Numbered from the stretch's first letter, positions 54,453 to 63,811 are shown. The stretch is DNA of 64,000 bases from Vandammella animalimorsus (GCF_002285285.1 NZ_NSJF01000006.1:163356-227355), one strand, 5' to 3'. A program made the numbers and translations. The notes: a model not told the origin generated them from the letters alone.

Positions 54453-54942
54453 TGGCTGCTGCAAGCCTTTGCTCAAATGCACGGCAGGCAATCACGGATT
54501 TGAGCGATCTGCGGCATTGCAAGCCCCCACCGTGCCGCCCGGCCCGCCAGCGTTTCGCGCCTTGCAGCCCATCCCCAAGCAATTCTTTGTTGCACCCATA
54601 TCGTGCTGTCGAGCGGTACACGCACACCCTGCAACCCTGATCGACAACGCGCCGGCCAGTGCCCAGCCGCCGGCGATCGTCGGCCATCGCCACTGGCGGC
54701 CGGCAGACGCATGGGGCCCACTGCGCTCTCTATAATCGACGCCGCCCAGGCCCACCCCAAGCAGTGCAGTGGGCCGTGCGGCGCAGCTTCCCAAGCCCCT
54801 TTTCATCGTCCTGGCCAGCATGCGCCAGTGCCATGCCCCTGCCCAGGCAGGCGCGCAGCCAATGTCCGGGCCTGTTGCCTTTTGGGCCCGCATAGGGTCC
54901 GCACGCCACCACTGCTCTTGAACATTGAAGTCTTTCACACGC
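54453..54942. other. Spacer with the putative cobW promoter
   Basis: About 490 bases without a recognised gene. A perfect TATAAT lies at 54731-54736, about 205 bases before cobW, with no good -35 box. No cobalamin riboswitch elements and no Zur-box consensus were found, although cobW-type genes are often controlled by one or the other. Confidence 0.5.
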
Positions 54943-55995
54943 ATGCACACCGCCAAAATTCCCGCCACCATCGTCACTGGCTTTCTCGGCAGCGGCAAGA
55001 CCACGCTGCTGCGCCACATTCTGGACAACGCCAACGGCCAGCGCATTGCCGTGATCGTCAACGAGTTTGGCGAGCTGGGCATCGATGGCGACATCCTCAA
55101 GGGCTGCGGCATCGGCTGTGACGAGGCTGGCAACGAGCGCGAAGGCCAGCTCTACGAACTGGCCAATGGCTGCATGTGCTGCACGGTGCAGGAGGAGTTC
55201 TTCCCGGTGATGCAGCAGCTGGCCGCGCGCCGTCAGGACATCGACGCCGTGCTGATTGAAACCAGTGGCCTGGCGCTGCCCAAGCCCTTGGTGCAGGCCT
55301 TCCAGTGGCCGGAAATCGCCAATGCCTTCACCGTCGATGCCGTGGTCACCGTGGTGGACACCCCGGCTGCAGCGGCCGGTCAGTTCGCCGCCAACCCTGG
55401 CGCCGTCGATGCCCAGCGCCAGGCCGATCCGAATCTGGACCACGAATCGCCTCTGCATGAGCTGTTCGAAGACCAGCTCGGCGCGGCCGATCTGGTGGTG
55501 CTCAACAAGACCGACCTGAGCGCCGCAGCCGAGGTGGCCGCCGTCGAGGCGCTGGTGCGCGCCGAAGTGCCCGCCGAGGTGAAGATCGTGCACGCCCGCC
55601 AAGGCCAGCTGCCGCTGCAGGTGCTGCTGGGCCTGGGCAAGGCCGCCGAGGCGCACATCGACGCGCGCCCCAGCCACCACGACCACGACGAGGACCACGA
55701 CCACGACGAGTTCGATGCCCTGCAATTGGAGCTGCCCGAGCTGGAGCGCGAGCCCTTGCTGGCCGCGCTGGCCGAGCTGGTGCAGCGCCACGCCATCCTG
55801 CGCATCAAGGGCTTCGTGGCCGTGCCCGGCAAGCCCATGCGCCTGCTGGTGCAAGGCGTGGGCAAGCGCTTTGACGCCCACTTCGATCGCCCCTGGCCCG
55901 CCGGGCAGGCGCGCAGCACGCGCCTGGTGTTCATTGGCCAGCAGCTCGATGCCGCGCAGCTGCGCGCCGAGCTGCTTGGCCTGCTGGGGCTGTGA
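54943..55995 (+). CDS. cobW: Cobalamin biosynthesis GTPase CobW
   Basis: A 350-residue G3E GTPase: Walker A 'TGFLGSGKTTLL' near residue 12, metal-binding 'NGCMCCTVQ' (CxCC), 'ETSGLALPKP' and 'VVLNKTDL'. A His/Asp-rich metal loop 'HHDHDEDHDHDEF' lies near residue 245, followed by the CobW C-terminal domain. It is thought to deliver Co(II) to the aerobic cobaltochelatase, and cobN and chlI/D lie just downstream. The start at 54943 gives the family N-terminus; a TTG six codons upstream is less likely. Confidence 0.95.
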   Translation: MHTAKIPATIVTGFLGSGKTTLLRHILDNANGQRIAVIVNEFGELGIDGDILKGCGIGCDEAGNEREGQLYELANGCMCCTVQEEFFPVMQQLAARRQDIDAVLIETSGLALPKPLVQAFQWPEIANAFTVDAVVTVVDTPAAAAGQFAANPGAVDAQRQADPNLDHESPLHELFEDQLGAADLVVLNKTDLSAAAEVAAVEALVRAEVPAEVKIVHARQGQLPLQVLLGLGKAAEAHIDARPSHHDHDEDHDHDEFDALQLELPELEREPLLAALAELVQRHAILRIKGFVAVPGKPMRLLVQGVGKRFDAHFDRPWPAGQARSTRLVFIGQQLDAAQLRAELLGLLGL

Positions 55996-56000
55996 GGGCC

Positions 56001-56687
56001 ATGCCCACGCCACATCCGTCCACACCACGCCCGCCTGCCAGCGCCATGCAGGCCGCGCCGCAGCCGCGCAGCGCGCTGGACCAGGCCTTTGCACCGCTGC
56101 TGGCCGTGGCGCTGGGCCTGCTGGCCTGCTGGTCGGCCATCGCGCCAGCCTCGCGCGCCGTCTGGTACGCAGAAGCTTTGCCGGTGCTGGCCGTGCTGGC
56201 GGCGCTGGTGATCAGCCAGCGCTGGTTTCGCTTCAGCAACCTGGCCTATTTCCTCATGAGCCTGTGGATGGCCATGCACCTGGTGGGCGCGCACTACACC
56301 TTTGCCAACGTGCCCTTTGAATGGGGCAACCGCCTGCTGGCGCCGCTGTTGGGCGAGGGGCGCAACCACTTCGACCGCCTGGCGCACTTCATCATCGGCT
56401 TCTACAGCTACCCCATGGCCGAATGGCTGCTGCGCCGCCGCCTGTGCGGGCCTGTGCTGGCCTGCTTCTTTGCGCTGTTCTTCATCATGAGCGTGGCCGC
56501 CGCCTACGAAATCATCGAATGGCAGTACGCCGTGATCGAAGGCGGCGATGCCGGCATCGAATTCCTCGGCTCGCAAGGCGATGTCTGGGACGCGCAAAAA
56601 GACATCCTGGCCGACACCCTGGGCGCGCTCACGGCGCTGGGCCTGTTCCTGCTGGTGCGCCCGGATCGCCGCCTGCCGCCAAGCTGA
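56001..56687 (+). CDS. DUF2238 (YjdF-like) inner-membrane protein
   Basis: A 228-residue protein with six membrane helices or so and the DUF2238 hallmarks 'VGAHYTFANVPF', 'RNHFDRLAHFIIGF', 'AAAYEIIEWQYAVIEGG' and 'FLGSQGDVWDAQKDIL'. The conserved His, Asp and Glu residues could bind a metal, but the function is unknown. It starts 5 bases after cobW and is probably co-transcribed with it; a role linked to cobalt is only suggested by position. Confidence 0.88.
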   Translation: MPTPHPSTPRPPASAMQAAPQPRSALDQAFAPLLAVALGLLACWSAIAPASRAVWYAEALPVLAVLAALVISQRWFRFSNLAYFLMSLWMAMHLVGAHYTFANVPFEWGNRLLAPLLGEGRNHFDRLAHFIIGFYSYPMAEWLLRRRLCGPVLACFFALFFIMSVAAAYEIIEWQYAVIEGGDAGIEFLGSQGDVWDAQKDILADTLGALTALGLFLLVRPDRRLPPS

Positions 56688-56784
56688 TGCCCTGCCCGGC
56701 TGGCAGGCCCGCAGACCCGCCTTTTTGCTCCGCCCCCCCCCTTTTGATTTGCCCGCCCGTGGCACCCACCCCGTCAAGCAAGCC

Positions 56785-57906
56785 ATGTCCACCGCTGCCA
56801 CCACCCCACCCCTGAACAACCGCCACATCGGCGCGCAAACGCGCCTGCTCAGTCCCAAGGAGCTGCTTGCCGCCCATCCCTTGAACGAGGCCGCGCGCGC
56901 CACCGTGACCCAGGGCCGCCACAGCGTCGAGGCCATTCTCGAGCGCCGCGATCCCCGCGTGCTGCTGGTCGTGGGCCCCTGCTCCATCCACGACCCGGCC
57001 GCCGCGATGGACTACGCCCGGCGCCTGAAGGCCCTGGCCGATGAGCTGCAGGACGTGTTCTGCATCGTCATGCGCGTGTACTTTGAAAAGCCGCGCACCA
57101 GCGTGGGCTGGAAGGGCCTGATCAACGACCCGGACCTCAACGGCTCCTTCGACATCGAAAAAGGCCTGCACATCGCGCGCCAGCTGCTGCTGGACATCAA
57201 CGCGCTGGGCCTGCCGGTGGGCACCGAGGCGCTGGATCCGATCTCGCCGCAGTACATCGGCGATCTGGTGAGCTGGACGGCCATCGGCGCGCGCACCACC
57301 GAGAGCCAGACGCACCGTGAAATGTCCTCGGGCCTGTCCACCGCCGTGGGTTTCAAGAACGGCACCGACGGCTCGCTGGAGGTAGCCATCAACGCCATCG
57401 AAAGCGCCTCGCGCCCGCACAGCTTCCTGGGCATCGACGCCAGCGGCATGACGGCCATCACGCGCAGCACCGGCAACCCCTACGGCCATGTGGTGCTGCG
57501 CGGCGGCCACCGCGGCCCCAATTACGACAGCGTCAGCATCGCGCTGTGCGAACAGGCGCTGCGCACGCGCGGCCTCACCCCCAGCCTGGTGGTCGATTGC
57601 TCACACGCCAACTCCAGCAAAGACCCGCAACGCCAGCCGCTGGTGTTCCAGAACGTCATCGAGCAAATCGCCCACGGCAACCAATCCATCATCGGCCTGA
57701 TGCTCGAAAGCCACCTGCAAGGCGGCAGCCAGCCGCTGGGCGATGACCCGGCAAAGCTGACCTATGGCCAGTCCATCACCGATGGCTGCATCGACTGGCC
57801 CACCACCGAGGCCCTGCTGCGCCAAAGCGCGCACACGCTGCGCCAGGCGCGCGCAGCGCAGCACAGCGCCAGCGCCAACGCCGCCCCAGCCGGCAGCGCG
57901 GCCTGA
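56785..57906 (+). CDS. aroG: 3-deoxy-7-phosphoheptulonate (DAHP) synthase, class I
   Basis: A 373-residue type I-alpha DAHP synthase: 'VVGPCSIHDPAAAMDYARRL' with the metal cysteine, 'RVYFEKPRTSVGWKG', 'AIGARTTESQTHRE', 'LRGGHRGPNYD', and the metal-binding 'DCSHANSSKD'. It condenses PEP and erythrose-4-phosphate at the head of the shikimate pathway. Which feedback class it belongs to (Phe, Tyr or Trp) cannot be read. It sits inside the cobW-cobN cluster without an obvious metabolic link. Ends with a low-complexity Ala/Ser tail. Confidence 0.95.
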   Translation: MSTAATTPPLNNRHIGAQTRLLSPKELLAAHPLNEAARATVTQGRHSVEAILERRDPRVLLVVGPCSIHDPAAAMDYARRLKALADELQDVFCIVMRVYFEKPRTSVGWKGLINDPDLNGSFDIEKGLHIARQLLLDINALGLPVGTEALDPISPQYIGDLVSWTAIGARTTESQTHREMSSGLSTAVGFKNGTDGSLEVAINAIESASRPHSFLGIDASGMTAITRSTGNPYGHVVLRGGHRGPNYDSVSIALCEQALRTRGLTPSLVVDCSHANSSKDPQRQPLVFQNVIEQIAHGNQSIIGLMLESHLQGGSQPLGDDPAKLTYGQSITDGCIDWPTTEALLRQSAHTLRQARAAQHSASANAAPAGSAA

Positions 57907-57922
57907 GAGGCACGGCGCGCCC

Positions 57923-60900
57923 ATGCACCTGCTCAGCGCCCGCCCCGGCGGCTTCGTCGAAGACGAGGGCATCGTCACCCGCCTGGAACAAAGCCCGGCG
58001 GACATGGTCGTGCTCAGCAGCGCCGACACCACGCTGGCGCTGCTGGCCGATGCCTACGCCCAGCTGGCCGCGCAGGAAGCCCAATTTCCCTCATTGCGCC
58101 TGGCCAACCTGCTGCACCTGCGCCAGAACGCCTCGCTGGATCTGTACCTGGATGAAGTGCTGCAGCATGCGCGCCTGATCGTCGTCGATCACCTCGGCTC
58201 CGAATCCACCTGGCCCTACGGCATTGGGCAAATCAGCGCGCTGGCGCGCCAGCGCGGCCTGGCGCTGGCCATGTTCTCCGGCGATCTGCAGCAAGACCCG
58301 GCCCTGCTGGCGCGCAGCACCCTGCCGGCGGCCACCTGCCAGCAACTGTGGCAATACCTGCGCTTTGGCGGCGCGGCCAATGCCGCAGGCTTTCTGCGCG
58401 CCGCTGCGCACGCTGGCCTGGGCCACGGCCAGGCCGCGCCGCCCCCACGGCCGCTGCCGCAGCTGGCCATCCACCTGCCCGCCGAGCTGGGCCCGGCCCA
58501 CGCCGTAGCCGGCATCGACGACTGGCAGCGCCACTGGCGGAGCGGCGCGCCCGTGGTGGCGCTGCTGTTCTACCGCGCCCACCTGCTGGCGGGCAACACC
58601 CGGCCCTTCGACGCCCTGGCGTTGGCGCTGCTGGAGCAGGGCCTGAACCCGCTGGCGCTGGCGCTGGACTCGCTCAAGGATCCGCTGTGCCTGCAGGCCC
58701 TGCGCAGCCTGTGCCAGCAGCACCAGGTGCAGCTGGTGCTCAACACCACCGCCTTTGCCGCGCTCAACCCCGGCCAGGCCGGCGCAGCCCAGCCCGCCGG
58801 CGAGGCAGACGCCTTTACCCCGCTGGCTGGCGACGCGCCTGTGCTGCAGGTGCTCATCAGCGGCAGCAACCGCGAGGACTGGCAAGGCGACGGCCAGGGC
58901 CTGCGCCCGCGCGACATCGCCATGCAAATCGTGCTGCCCGAGCTGGACGGGCGCATCATCGGCCGGCCCATCAGCTTCAAGGGCCTGCTGCGCCGCTGCG
59001 CGCTGACGCAGACCGACGTGGTCGGCTACCAGCCCGAGCCCGAGCGCATCGCCTTCACCGCCGAGCTGGCCGCGCGCTGGTGCCGCCTGCGCCAGCTGCC
59101 TGCGGCCGAGAAAAACATCGCCCTGGTGCTGGCCAACTACCCCGGCAGCGAAGGCCGCATCGGCAGCGGCATCGGGCTGGACACATCCGCCTCCGTGCTG
59201 GCCATCCTCGACGCGCTGCGCGCCCAGGGCCATGCGCTGGGCGCGAGCGAGCAATTGCCGCGCGACGGCGCGCAGCTCATGCAGCTGCTGCTGCAAGGCA
59301 TTGCCAACGACCCGGCGCAATGGCCGCAGCGCCCGGCGCTGCAAAGCTACGCCCTGGCCGATTACCGCCAGCGCCTGGCGCGCCTGCCAGCGGGCATGGC
59401 CGCCGCCATCGACGCGCGCTGGGGCCCACCCGAGGCCGACCCCATGCTGCGCCAGGGCCGCTTCATGATCGCCGGGCTGCGCCTGGGCCGCGTCTTCATC
59501 GGCATCCAGCCCGCGCGCGCGCACCTTCCGGCGCAGCCCGGCGCGGCCACGCAGGACTGGGCCGGCTACCACGACGCCGAGCTCGTGCCGCCGCACCACT
59601 ACCTGGCGTTCTACTTCTGGCTGCGCGACGTATTCGCCATCGACGCCGTGGTGCACGTGGGCACGCACGGCAACCTCGAATGGCTGCCCGGCAAAAGCCT
59701 GGCGCTGGGCGCGCACTGTTGGCCCGACGCCATCCTCGGGCCGCTGCCGCACCTGTACCCCTTCATCGTCAACAACCCCGGCGAAGGCGCGCAGGCCAAG
59801 CGTCGCAGCCAGGCCGTGCTCATCGGCCACCTCACGCCGCCGCTGACGCAGGCCGGCAGCCACGGCCCAATGCAGGCGCTGGAGCAACTCATCGACGAGT
59901 ACTACGACGCCCTGCTGGTCGATGCGCGCCGCGCCAAGGCGCTGCGCCAACAGATCCTGCAGGCCGTGCGCCAGCAGCAACTGGCCGAGGAGCTGGACCT
60001 GGGCCAGGCCCTGGCCGCTGGCCAGGACGATGCCGTGCTCGAACGCATCGACGCCTACCTGTGCGAGCTCAAGGAAACCCAAATCCGCGACGGCCTGCAC
60101 ACCTTCGGCCACAGCCCGCAAGGCGCGCAGCGCAGCGAGCTGCTGCTGGCCCTGCTGCGCCAAGGCACACCCGAGCAGCCCAGCCTGCCCCAGGCCCTGG
60201 CCGCCGACCTGCAACTGCAACCGCACGGCGCCAAGGCACCGCCCCTGCCGCCCGAGCCCGCGCATTGGCCCAGCACCGCCGCCTGGCACGGCCCGCGCCC
60301 AGCGCTGCTGCAGGCCCAGAGCGCCGCCCCTTGGCGCCACCACGGCGACACGCGCGAGCGCCTGCACCTGCTTGCCCAGCAGGTGCTGCAACTGGCGCTG
60401 GGCGATGCGCCCACAGGCTGCGACGCCGCTAGCCATGCCAGTGACGACGCCCGCCACCATGCCAGCCACGACGCCCAGCACTGGCAGGCGCTGCGCCAGG
60501 CCCTGCCGCACTGGCCACAGACGCAGGCCGTGCTGGCGCGCCTGCGCACGCAGCTGGCCCCGGCGCTGGACGCCTGCGGCCCGCGCGAACTGCAAAGCCT
60601 GTGCGACGGCCTGCAAGGCCGCTTCGTGCCGCCCGGGCCCAGCGGCGCGCCCTCGCGCGGGCGGCCCGACGTGCTGCCCAGCGGGCGCAACTTCTACACC
60701 CTGGACACCCGCGCCATCCCCACGCGCACCGCCTGGGCGCTGGGCCAGCAGGCCGCGCAGCGCCTGATCGAGCGCTACCTGCAAGAGCACGGCGACTACC
60801 CGCAGGCGCTGGGCCTGTCCGTCTGGGGCACAGCCACCATGCGCAGCGGCGGCGACGACATCGCCCAGGCCTTTGCGCTGATCGGCGTGCGCCCGCGCTG

Positions 60901-61885
60901 GGCCGAAGGCAGCCAGCGCGTGGTCGATTTCGAGGTCGTGCCGCAAGTCGGCCTGGGCCGCCCGCGCGTGGACGTGACGCTGCGCATCTCCGGCTTCTTC
61001 CGCGACGCCTTTGCCAACGTCGTGCAAATGTTCGATGCCGCCGTGCAGGCCGTGGCCGCGCTGGACGGCGAGGACGAGGCGCAAAACCCCATCCGCGCCC
61101 GCATCCTGCGCGAAAGCGCCGCGCTGCAGGCCCAGGGCCTGGGCGCGCAGCAGGCCCGCGCCCAGGCCGGCTGGCGCGTCTTCGGCAGCGCCGCCGGGCG
61201 CTACGGCAGCGGCCTGGGCGAGCTGCTGCACAGCGGCCAATGGCAGGACCAGGCCCAACTGGCCCAGGCCTATCTGCAGGCCAGCGCCTACGCCTACGGC
61301 CAACATGCCGACGGCCTGCCCGCGCACGACGCGCTGCGCCGCCGTCTGGCGCAGCTGAACATCGTGCTGCACAACCAGGACCAGCACGAAAGCGACCTGC
61401 TCAGCGCCAGCGACTACGCCGAATTCCAGGGCGGCATGGCCAGCGCCGCGCGCCTGCTCAGCGGCCGCCAGCCAGCGCTCTACCACGGCGACCTGGGCCA
61501 GCCGCAGCAGGCGCGCGTGCGCAGCCTCAAAGAAGAAATCGGCCGCGTCGTGCGCGCGCGCGCCACCAACCCCAAGTGGATTGCCGGCGCCATGCGCCAC
61601 GGCTACAAGGGCGCTTTCGACATCGCCGCCACCGTGGACTATTTGTTCGGCTTTGCCGCCACCACCGATGCCGTCAGCGACCACCACTGGGCGCTGCTGA
61701 CCGATGCCTACGCCGGCGATGCCGCCGTGCGCCAATTCCTGGCCGAGCACAACAGCGCCGCACTGCGCGACCTGCTCGAGCGCCTGCTCGAAGCCATGCA
61801 ACGCGGCCTGTGGCGCCAGCCCGGCCCCTACCAGGAGCTGGTGCAGCAGCACCTGCTCGAACTCGAAGACCAGCTGGAGCACTGA
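57923..61885 (+). CDS. cobN: Cobaltochelatase large subunit CobN
   Basis: A 1320-residue CobN/BchH-family chelatase subunit. Landmarks: 'LIVVDHLGSESTWPYGI' near the start, 'ISGSNREDWQGDGQGL', and 'VLANYPGSEGRIGSGIGLD'. The active-site region is 'DAVVHVGTHGNLEWLPGKSL' and 'VNNPGEGAQAKRRSQAVLIGH' (split). 'LSVWGTATMRSGGDDIAQAF' and 'VTLRISGFFRDAFANVVQMF' lie toward the C-terminus. It inserts Co(II) into hydrogenobyrinic acid a,c-diamide in the aerobic B12 pathway, powered by the AAA subunits. A His/Asp-rich low-complexity insert lies at about 60420-60480. The start at 57923 gives the expected N-terminus; chlI begins one base after the stop. Confidence 0.97.
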   Translation: MHLLSARPGGFVEDEGIVTRLEQSPADMVVLSSADTTLALLADAYAQLAAQEAQFPSLRLANLLHLRQNASLDLYLDEVLQHARLIVVDHLGSESTWPYGIGQISALARQRGLALAMFSGDLQQDPALLARSTLPAATCQQLWQYLRFGGAANAAGFLRAAAHAGLGHGQAAPPPRPLPQLAIHLPAELGPAHAVAGIDDWQRHWRSGAPVVALLFYRAHLLAGNTRPFDALALALLEQGLNPLALALDSLKDPLCLQALRSLCQQHQVQLVLNTTAFAALNPGQAGAAQPAGEADAFTPLAGDAPVLQVLISGSNREDWQGDGQGLRPRDIAMQIVLPELDGRIIGRPISFKGLLRRCALTQTDVVGYQPEPERIAFTAELAARWCRLRQLPAAEKNIALVLANYPGSEGRIGSGIGLDTSASVLAILDALRAQGHALGASEQLPRDGAQLMQLLLQGIANDPAQWPQRPALQSYALADYRQRLARLPAGMAAAIDARWGPPEADPMLRQGRFMIAGLRLGRVFIGIQPARAHLPAQPGAATQDWAGYHDAELVPPHHYLAFYFWLRDVFAIDAVVHVGTHGNLEWLPGKSLALGAHCWPDAILGPLPHLYPFIVNNPGEGAQAKRRSQAVLIGHLTPPLTQAGSHGPMQALEQLIDEYYDALLVDARRAKALRQQILQAVRQQQLAEELDLGQALAAGQDDAVLERIDAYLCELKETQIRDGLHTFGHSPQGAQRSELLLALLRQGTPEQPSLPQALAADLQLQPHGAKAPPLPPEPAHWPSTAAWHGPRPALLQAQSAAPWRHHGDTRERLHLLAQQVLQLALGDAPTGCDAASHASDDARHHASHDAQHWQALRQALPHWPQTQAVLARLRTQLAPALDACGPRELQSLCDGLQGRFVPPGPSGAPSRGRPDVLPSGRNFYTLDTRAIPTRTAWALGQQAAQRLIERYLQEHGDYPQALGLSVWGTATMRSGGDDIAQAFALIGVRPRWAEGSQRVVDFEVVPQVGLGRPRVDVTLRISGFFRDAFANVVQMFDAAVQAVAALDGEDEAQNPIRARILRESAALQAQGLGAQQARAQAGWRVFGSAAGRYGSGLGELLHSGQWQDQAQLAQAYLQASAYAYGQHADGLPAHDALRRRLAQLNIVLHNQDQHESDLLSASDYAEFQGGMASAARLLSGRQPALYHGDLGQPQQARVRSLKEEIGRVVRARATNPKWIAGAMRHGYKGAFDIAATVDYLFGFAATTDAVSDHHWALLTDAYAGDAAVRQFLAEHNSAALRDLLERLLEAMQRGLWRQPGPYQELVQQHLLELEDQLEH

Positions 61886-61886
61886 C

Positions 61887-63155
61887 ATGCCCCACAGCCC
61901 CGCCCCGCCACCAGCGGCCAGCGCCGCGCTGCCGCCGCTCTACCCCTTCGCCGCGCTGCAGGGCCAGCCCTTGCTGCAGCAGGCGCTGCTGCTGGCGGCC
62001 ATCGACCCGGCCATCGGCGGCGTGCTCATCGAAGGCCCCAGCGGCACGGCCAAGAGCACCGCCGCGCGCGGCCTGGCCGAGCTGCTCGAGCCGGGCGCGC
62101 CCTTCGTCACCCTGCCGCTGGGCGCCAGCCTGGAGCACCTGGCCGGCTCGCTGGACCTTGGCCGCGCCCTGGCCGGCCACAGCGTTCAATTCGCCCCCGG
62201 CCTGCTGGCGCGCGCGCACGGCGGCGTGCTCTACGTGGACGAAATCAACCTGCTGCCCGATGCGCTGGTGGACGTGCTGCTCGACGCCGCCGCCAGCGGC
62301 GTGCACCGCGTCGAGCGCGACGGCATCTCCCACAGCCACGCCGCGCGCTTCGTGCTCATCGGCACCATGAACCCCGAAGAAGGCGCGCTGCGCCCGCAGC
62401 TGCTCGATCGCCTGGGCCTGTGCGTGCGACTGGGCGGCCTGCACGAGGCCGCGCAGCGCCAGCGCATCGTCAAGGCGCGGCTGGCCTTCGACGCCGACCC
62501 CATCGGCTTTCGCGCCCGGCACGCAGCGGCCCAGCAGGCCCTGGCCGCGCAGCTGCAGGCCGCGCGCCAGCGCCTGCACAGCGCCGACGCCCTGCCCTGG
62601 AGCGACGCCGTGCACGCCGCCGCCGCCGAGCACTGCCTGGCCGCCCAGGTGCACAGCCTGCGCGCCGACATGGTGCTGCTGCGCGCCGCGCGCGCGCTGG
62701 CCGCCTGGGAAGGCGCAGCACACATCGGCACGCAGCACGTCGATCAGGTGGCCGAGCTGGTGCTGGCGCACCGCCGCCGCCCCGCCAGCACCCACCAAGC
62801 CGCCCAGGCAGACAGCGCCACGCCCCAGCCAGCCCCCCAGGCCCAAAGCACACCGCAGGCTGCCGCGCCAGAAGGCGCACCCGCACACAGCAGCAACGCA
62901 CCGCATCGAGGCCCAAACCAGCCGCACAGCGGGCACAGCCATCATGCCGGCAGCCCCAATGCCCATGACAACGAAAGCAGCGACACCGGCAGCGCCCAGC
63001 GCCGCGCCAGCGAGGCCGACTGGGGCGCGCTGCCGCCCGAGCCCGTCGGCCTGCAGCCGCTGGGCCCTGGCCAAGCGCTGGACCTGAACGCCCTGCCCCT
63101 GCACCAGCGCGCAGGCGCGCCTGGCCAGCCGCTCACTGCGGCAAAAAAAGCCTAG
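61887..63155 (+). CDS. chlI: ChlI-like AAA+ subunit of cobaltochelatase (zero-frame product of chlI/chlD)
   Basis: 422 residues. AAA+ ATPase of the magnesium-chelatase I family: Walker A 'GPSGTAKST' at 50-58, Walker B 'VLYVDEINLLPD' at 114-125, sensor 'VLIGTMNPEEGALRPQLLDR', and an arginine-finger region. A Pro/Ala/His-rich linker (about 320-400) and a short acidic part follow. The zero frame ends 'LTAAKKA' at TAG 63153. Just before this stop lies a slippery A-run, and a 12-bp stem starts at 63155, so some ribosomes should shift to -1 and make a longer ChlD-like protein (641 residues). The short form would serve as the I subunit. Confidence 0.93.
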   Translation: MPHSPAPPPAASAALPPLYPFAALQGQPLLQQALLLAAIDPAIGGVLIEGPSGTAKSTAARGLAELLEPGAPFVTLPLGASLEHLAGSLDLGRALAGHSVQFAPGLLARAHGGVLYVDEINLLPDALVDVLLDAAASGVHRVERDGISHSHAARFVLIGTMNPEEGALRPQLLDRLGLCVRLGGLHEAAQRQRIVKARLAFDADPIGFRARHAAAQQALAAQLQAARQRLHSADALPWSDAVHAAAAEHCLAAQVHSLRADMVLLRAARALAAWEGAAHIGTQHVDQVAELVLAHRRRPASTHQAAQADSATPQPAPQAQSTPQAAAPEGAPAHSSNAPHRGPNQPHSGHSHHAGSPNAHDNESSDTGSAQRRASEADWGALPPEPVGLQPLGPGQALDLNALPLHQRAGAPGQPLTAAKKA

Positions 63156-63189
63156 GCCTTGCGCCGCGCCGGCCTGCCGGCGCAAGGCC
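63143..63189 (+). promoter_or_regulatory. Programmed -1 ribosomal frameshift signal (slippery A-run plus stem-loop)
   Basis: Seven A (63143-63149) are read as gcA-AAA-AAA, matching the X-XXY-YYZ pattern with perfect re-pairing after a -1 slip. A spacer of five bases (63150-63154) follows. Then comes a perfect 12-bp stem GGCCTTGCGCCG (63155-63166) / CGGCGCAAGGCC (63178-63189) with an 11-base loop. The zero-frame stop TAG is at 63153-63155. The -1 frame is open from here to 63811 and encodes a VWA domain. Frameshifting in chlD genes to make two chelatase subunits has been described for this family. Confidence 0.88.
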
Positions 63190-63811
63190 GCCCACGCCAA
63201 CGCCCAGCCTGGCCACCCAAACTGCCAGCGGCAACGCCGCAGCCAGCTCCTGGGATTGGGTGCGCACGCTCATCGCGCGCGGCAGTGCCGAGCTGCAGCC
63301 CCAGCACCTGCGCCGTCAAAGCACACTGGCCCAGCCGCCTCAGCTGCACTGCATCGTGCTGGACTGCTCGGCCTCCATGCTGCGCAGCGGCGCGCTGGCG
63401 CAGGCCAAGGGACTGCTGCTGGCGCTGATGCAACAGGCCTACCAGCAGCGCCAGCACATCGCCCTGCTGTGCTTTGGCGGCCAGGGCGTACAGCTGCGCC
63501 TGCCGCCGCAGCGCCCACCCGCCTGGAGCCAGGACTGGATCGCCCCCATCCCCGGCGGAGGCGGCACGCCGCTGGCCCTGGCCGTGGCCCAGGCCGACCA
63601 GCTGCTGCACCGCCACGCCGGCCGCAACGGCCCTGCCGGCCACAGCCTCTGGCTGCTCAGCGACGGCCGCAGCCAGAGCCTGCCCCAGCGCCCGGCCCAT
63701 GCCCAGCAGCTGGTGCTGATCGACTGCGAACGCGCCCGCATCCGCCTGGGCCGCATGCGCACCCTGGCCGAGCAATGGCAGGCGCATTACCAGTTGCTGC
63801 CTGGGGCTTGA
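63149..63811 (+). CDS. chlD: VWA (ChlD C-terminal) part of cobaltochelatase, read by -1 frameshift
   Basis: 220 codons in the -1 frame relative to chlI. After a short Pro/Ala/Thr linker a von Willebrand A domain follows, with the metal-ion-dependent adhesion site: 'IVLDCSASML' (DxSxS), the threonine in 'GGGGTPLALA' and the aspartate in 'WLLSDGRSQS'. No ATG precedes this domain. The first possible internal start is GTG 63260, without a clear ribosome binding site, so production as a fusion with the ATPase part (641 residues, 61887-63811) is the better model. The product corresponds to the D subunit that pairs with ChlI and CobN. Confidence 0.87.
   Translation, partial: SLGLAPRRPAGARPPTPTPSLATQTASGNAAASSWDWVRTLIARGSAELQPQHLRRQSTLAQPPQLHCIVLDCSASMLRSGALAQAKGLLLALMQQAYQQRQHIALLCFGGQGVQLRLPPQRPPAWSQDWIAPIPGGGGTPLALAVAQADQLLHRHAGRNGPAGHSLWLLSDGRSQSLPQRPAHAQQLVLIDCERARIRLGRMRTLAEQWQAHYQLLPGA

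Noticed and set aside
54453..54942. Second cobalamin riboswitch before cobW
   Set aside because: The conserved CCCCCGCAACGGTAA block and the GCCACTG box could not be found on either strand.
58091..61888. A 1265-codon open frame on the minus strand opposite cobN
   Set aside because: Long antisense frames are common in GC-rich coding DNA; the product is Ala/Gln/Gly/Leu-rich without motifs, while the plus strand is a complete CobN.
63260..63811. VWA protein as an independent gene starting at GTG 63260
   Set aside because: No ribosome binding site was seen, and the -1 frame is open from the slippery site; frameshift fusion explains the layout better.
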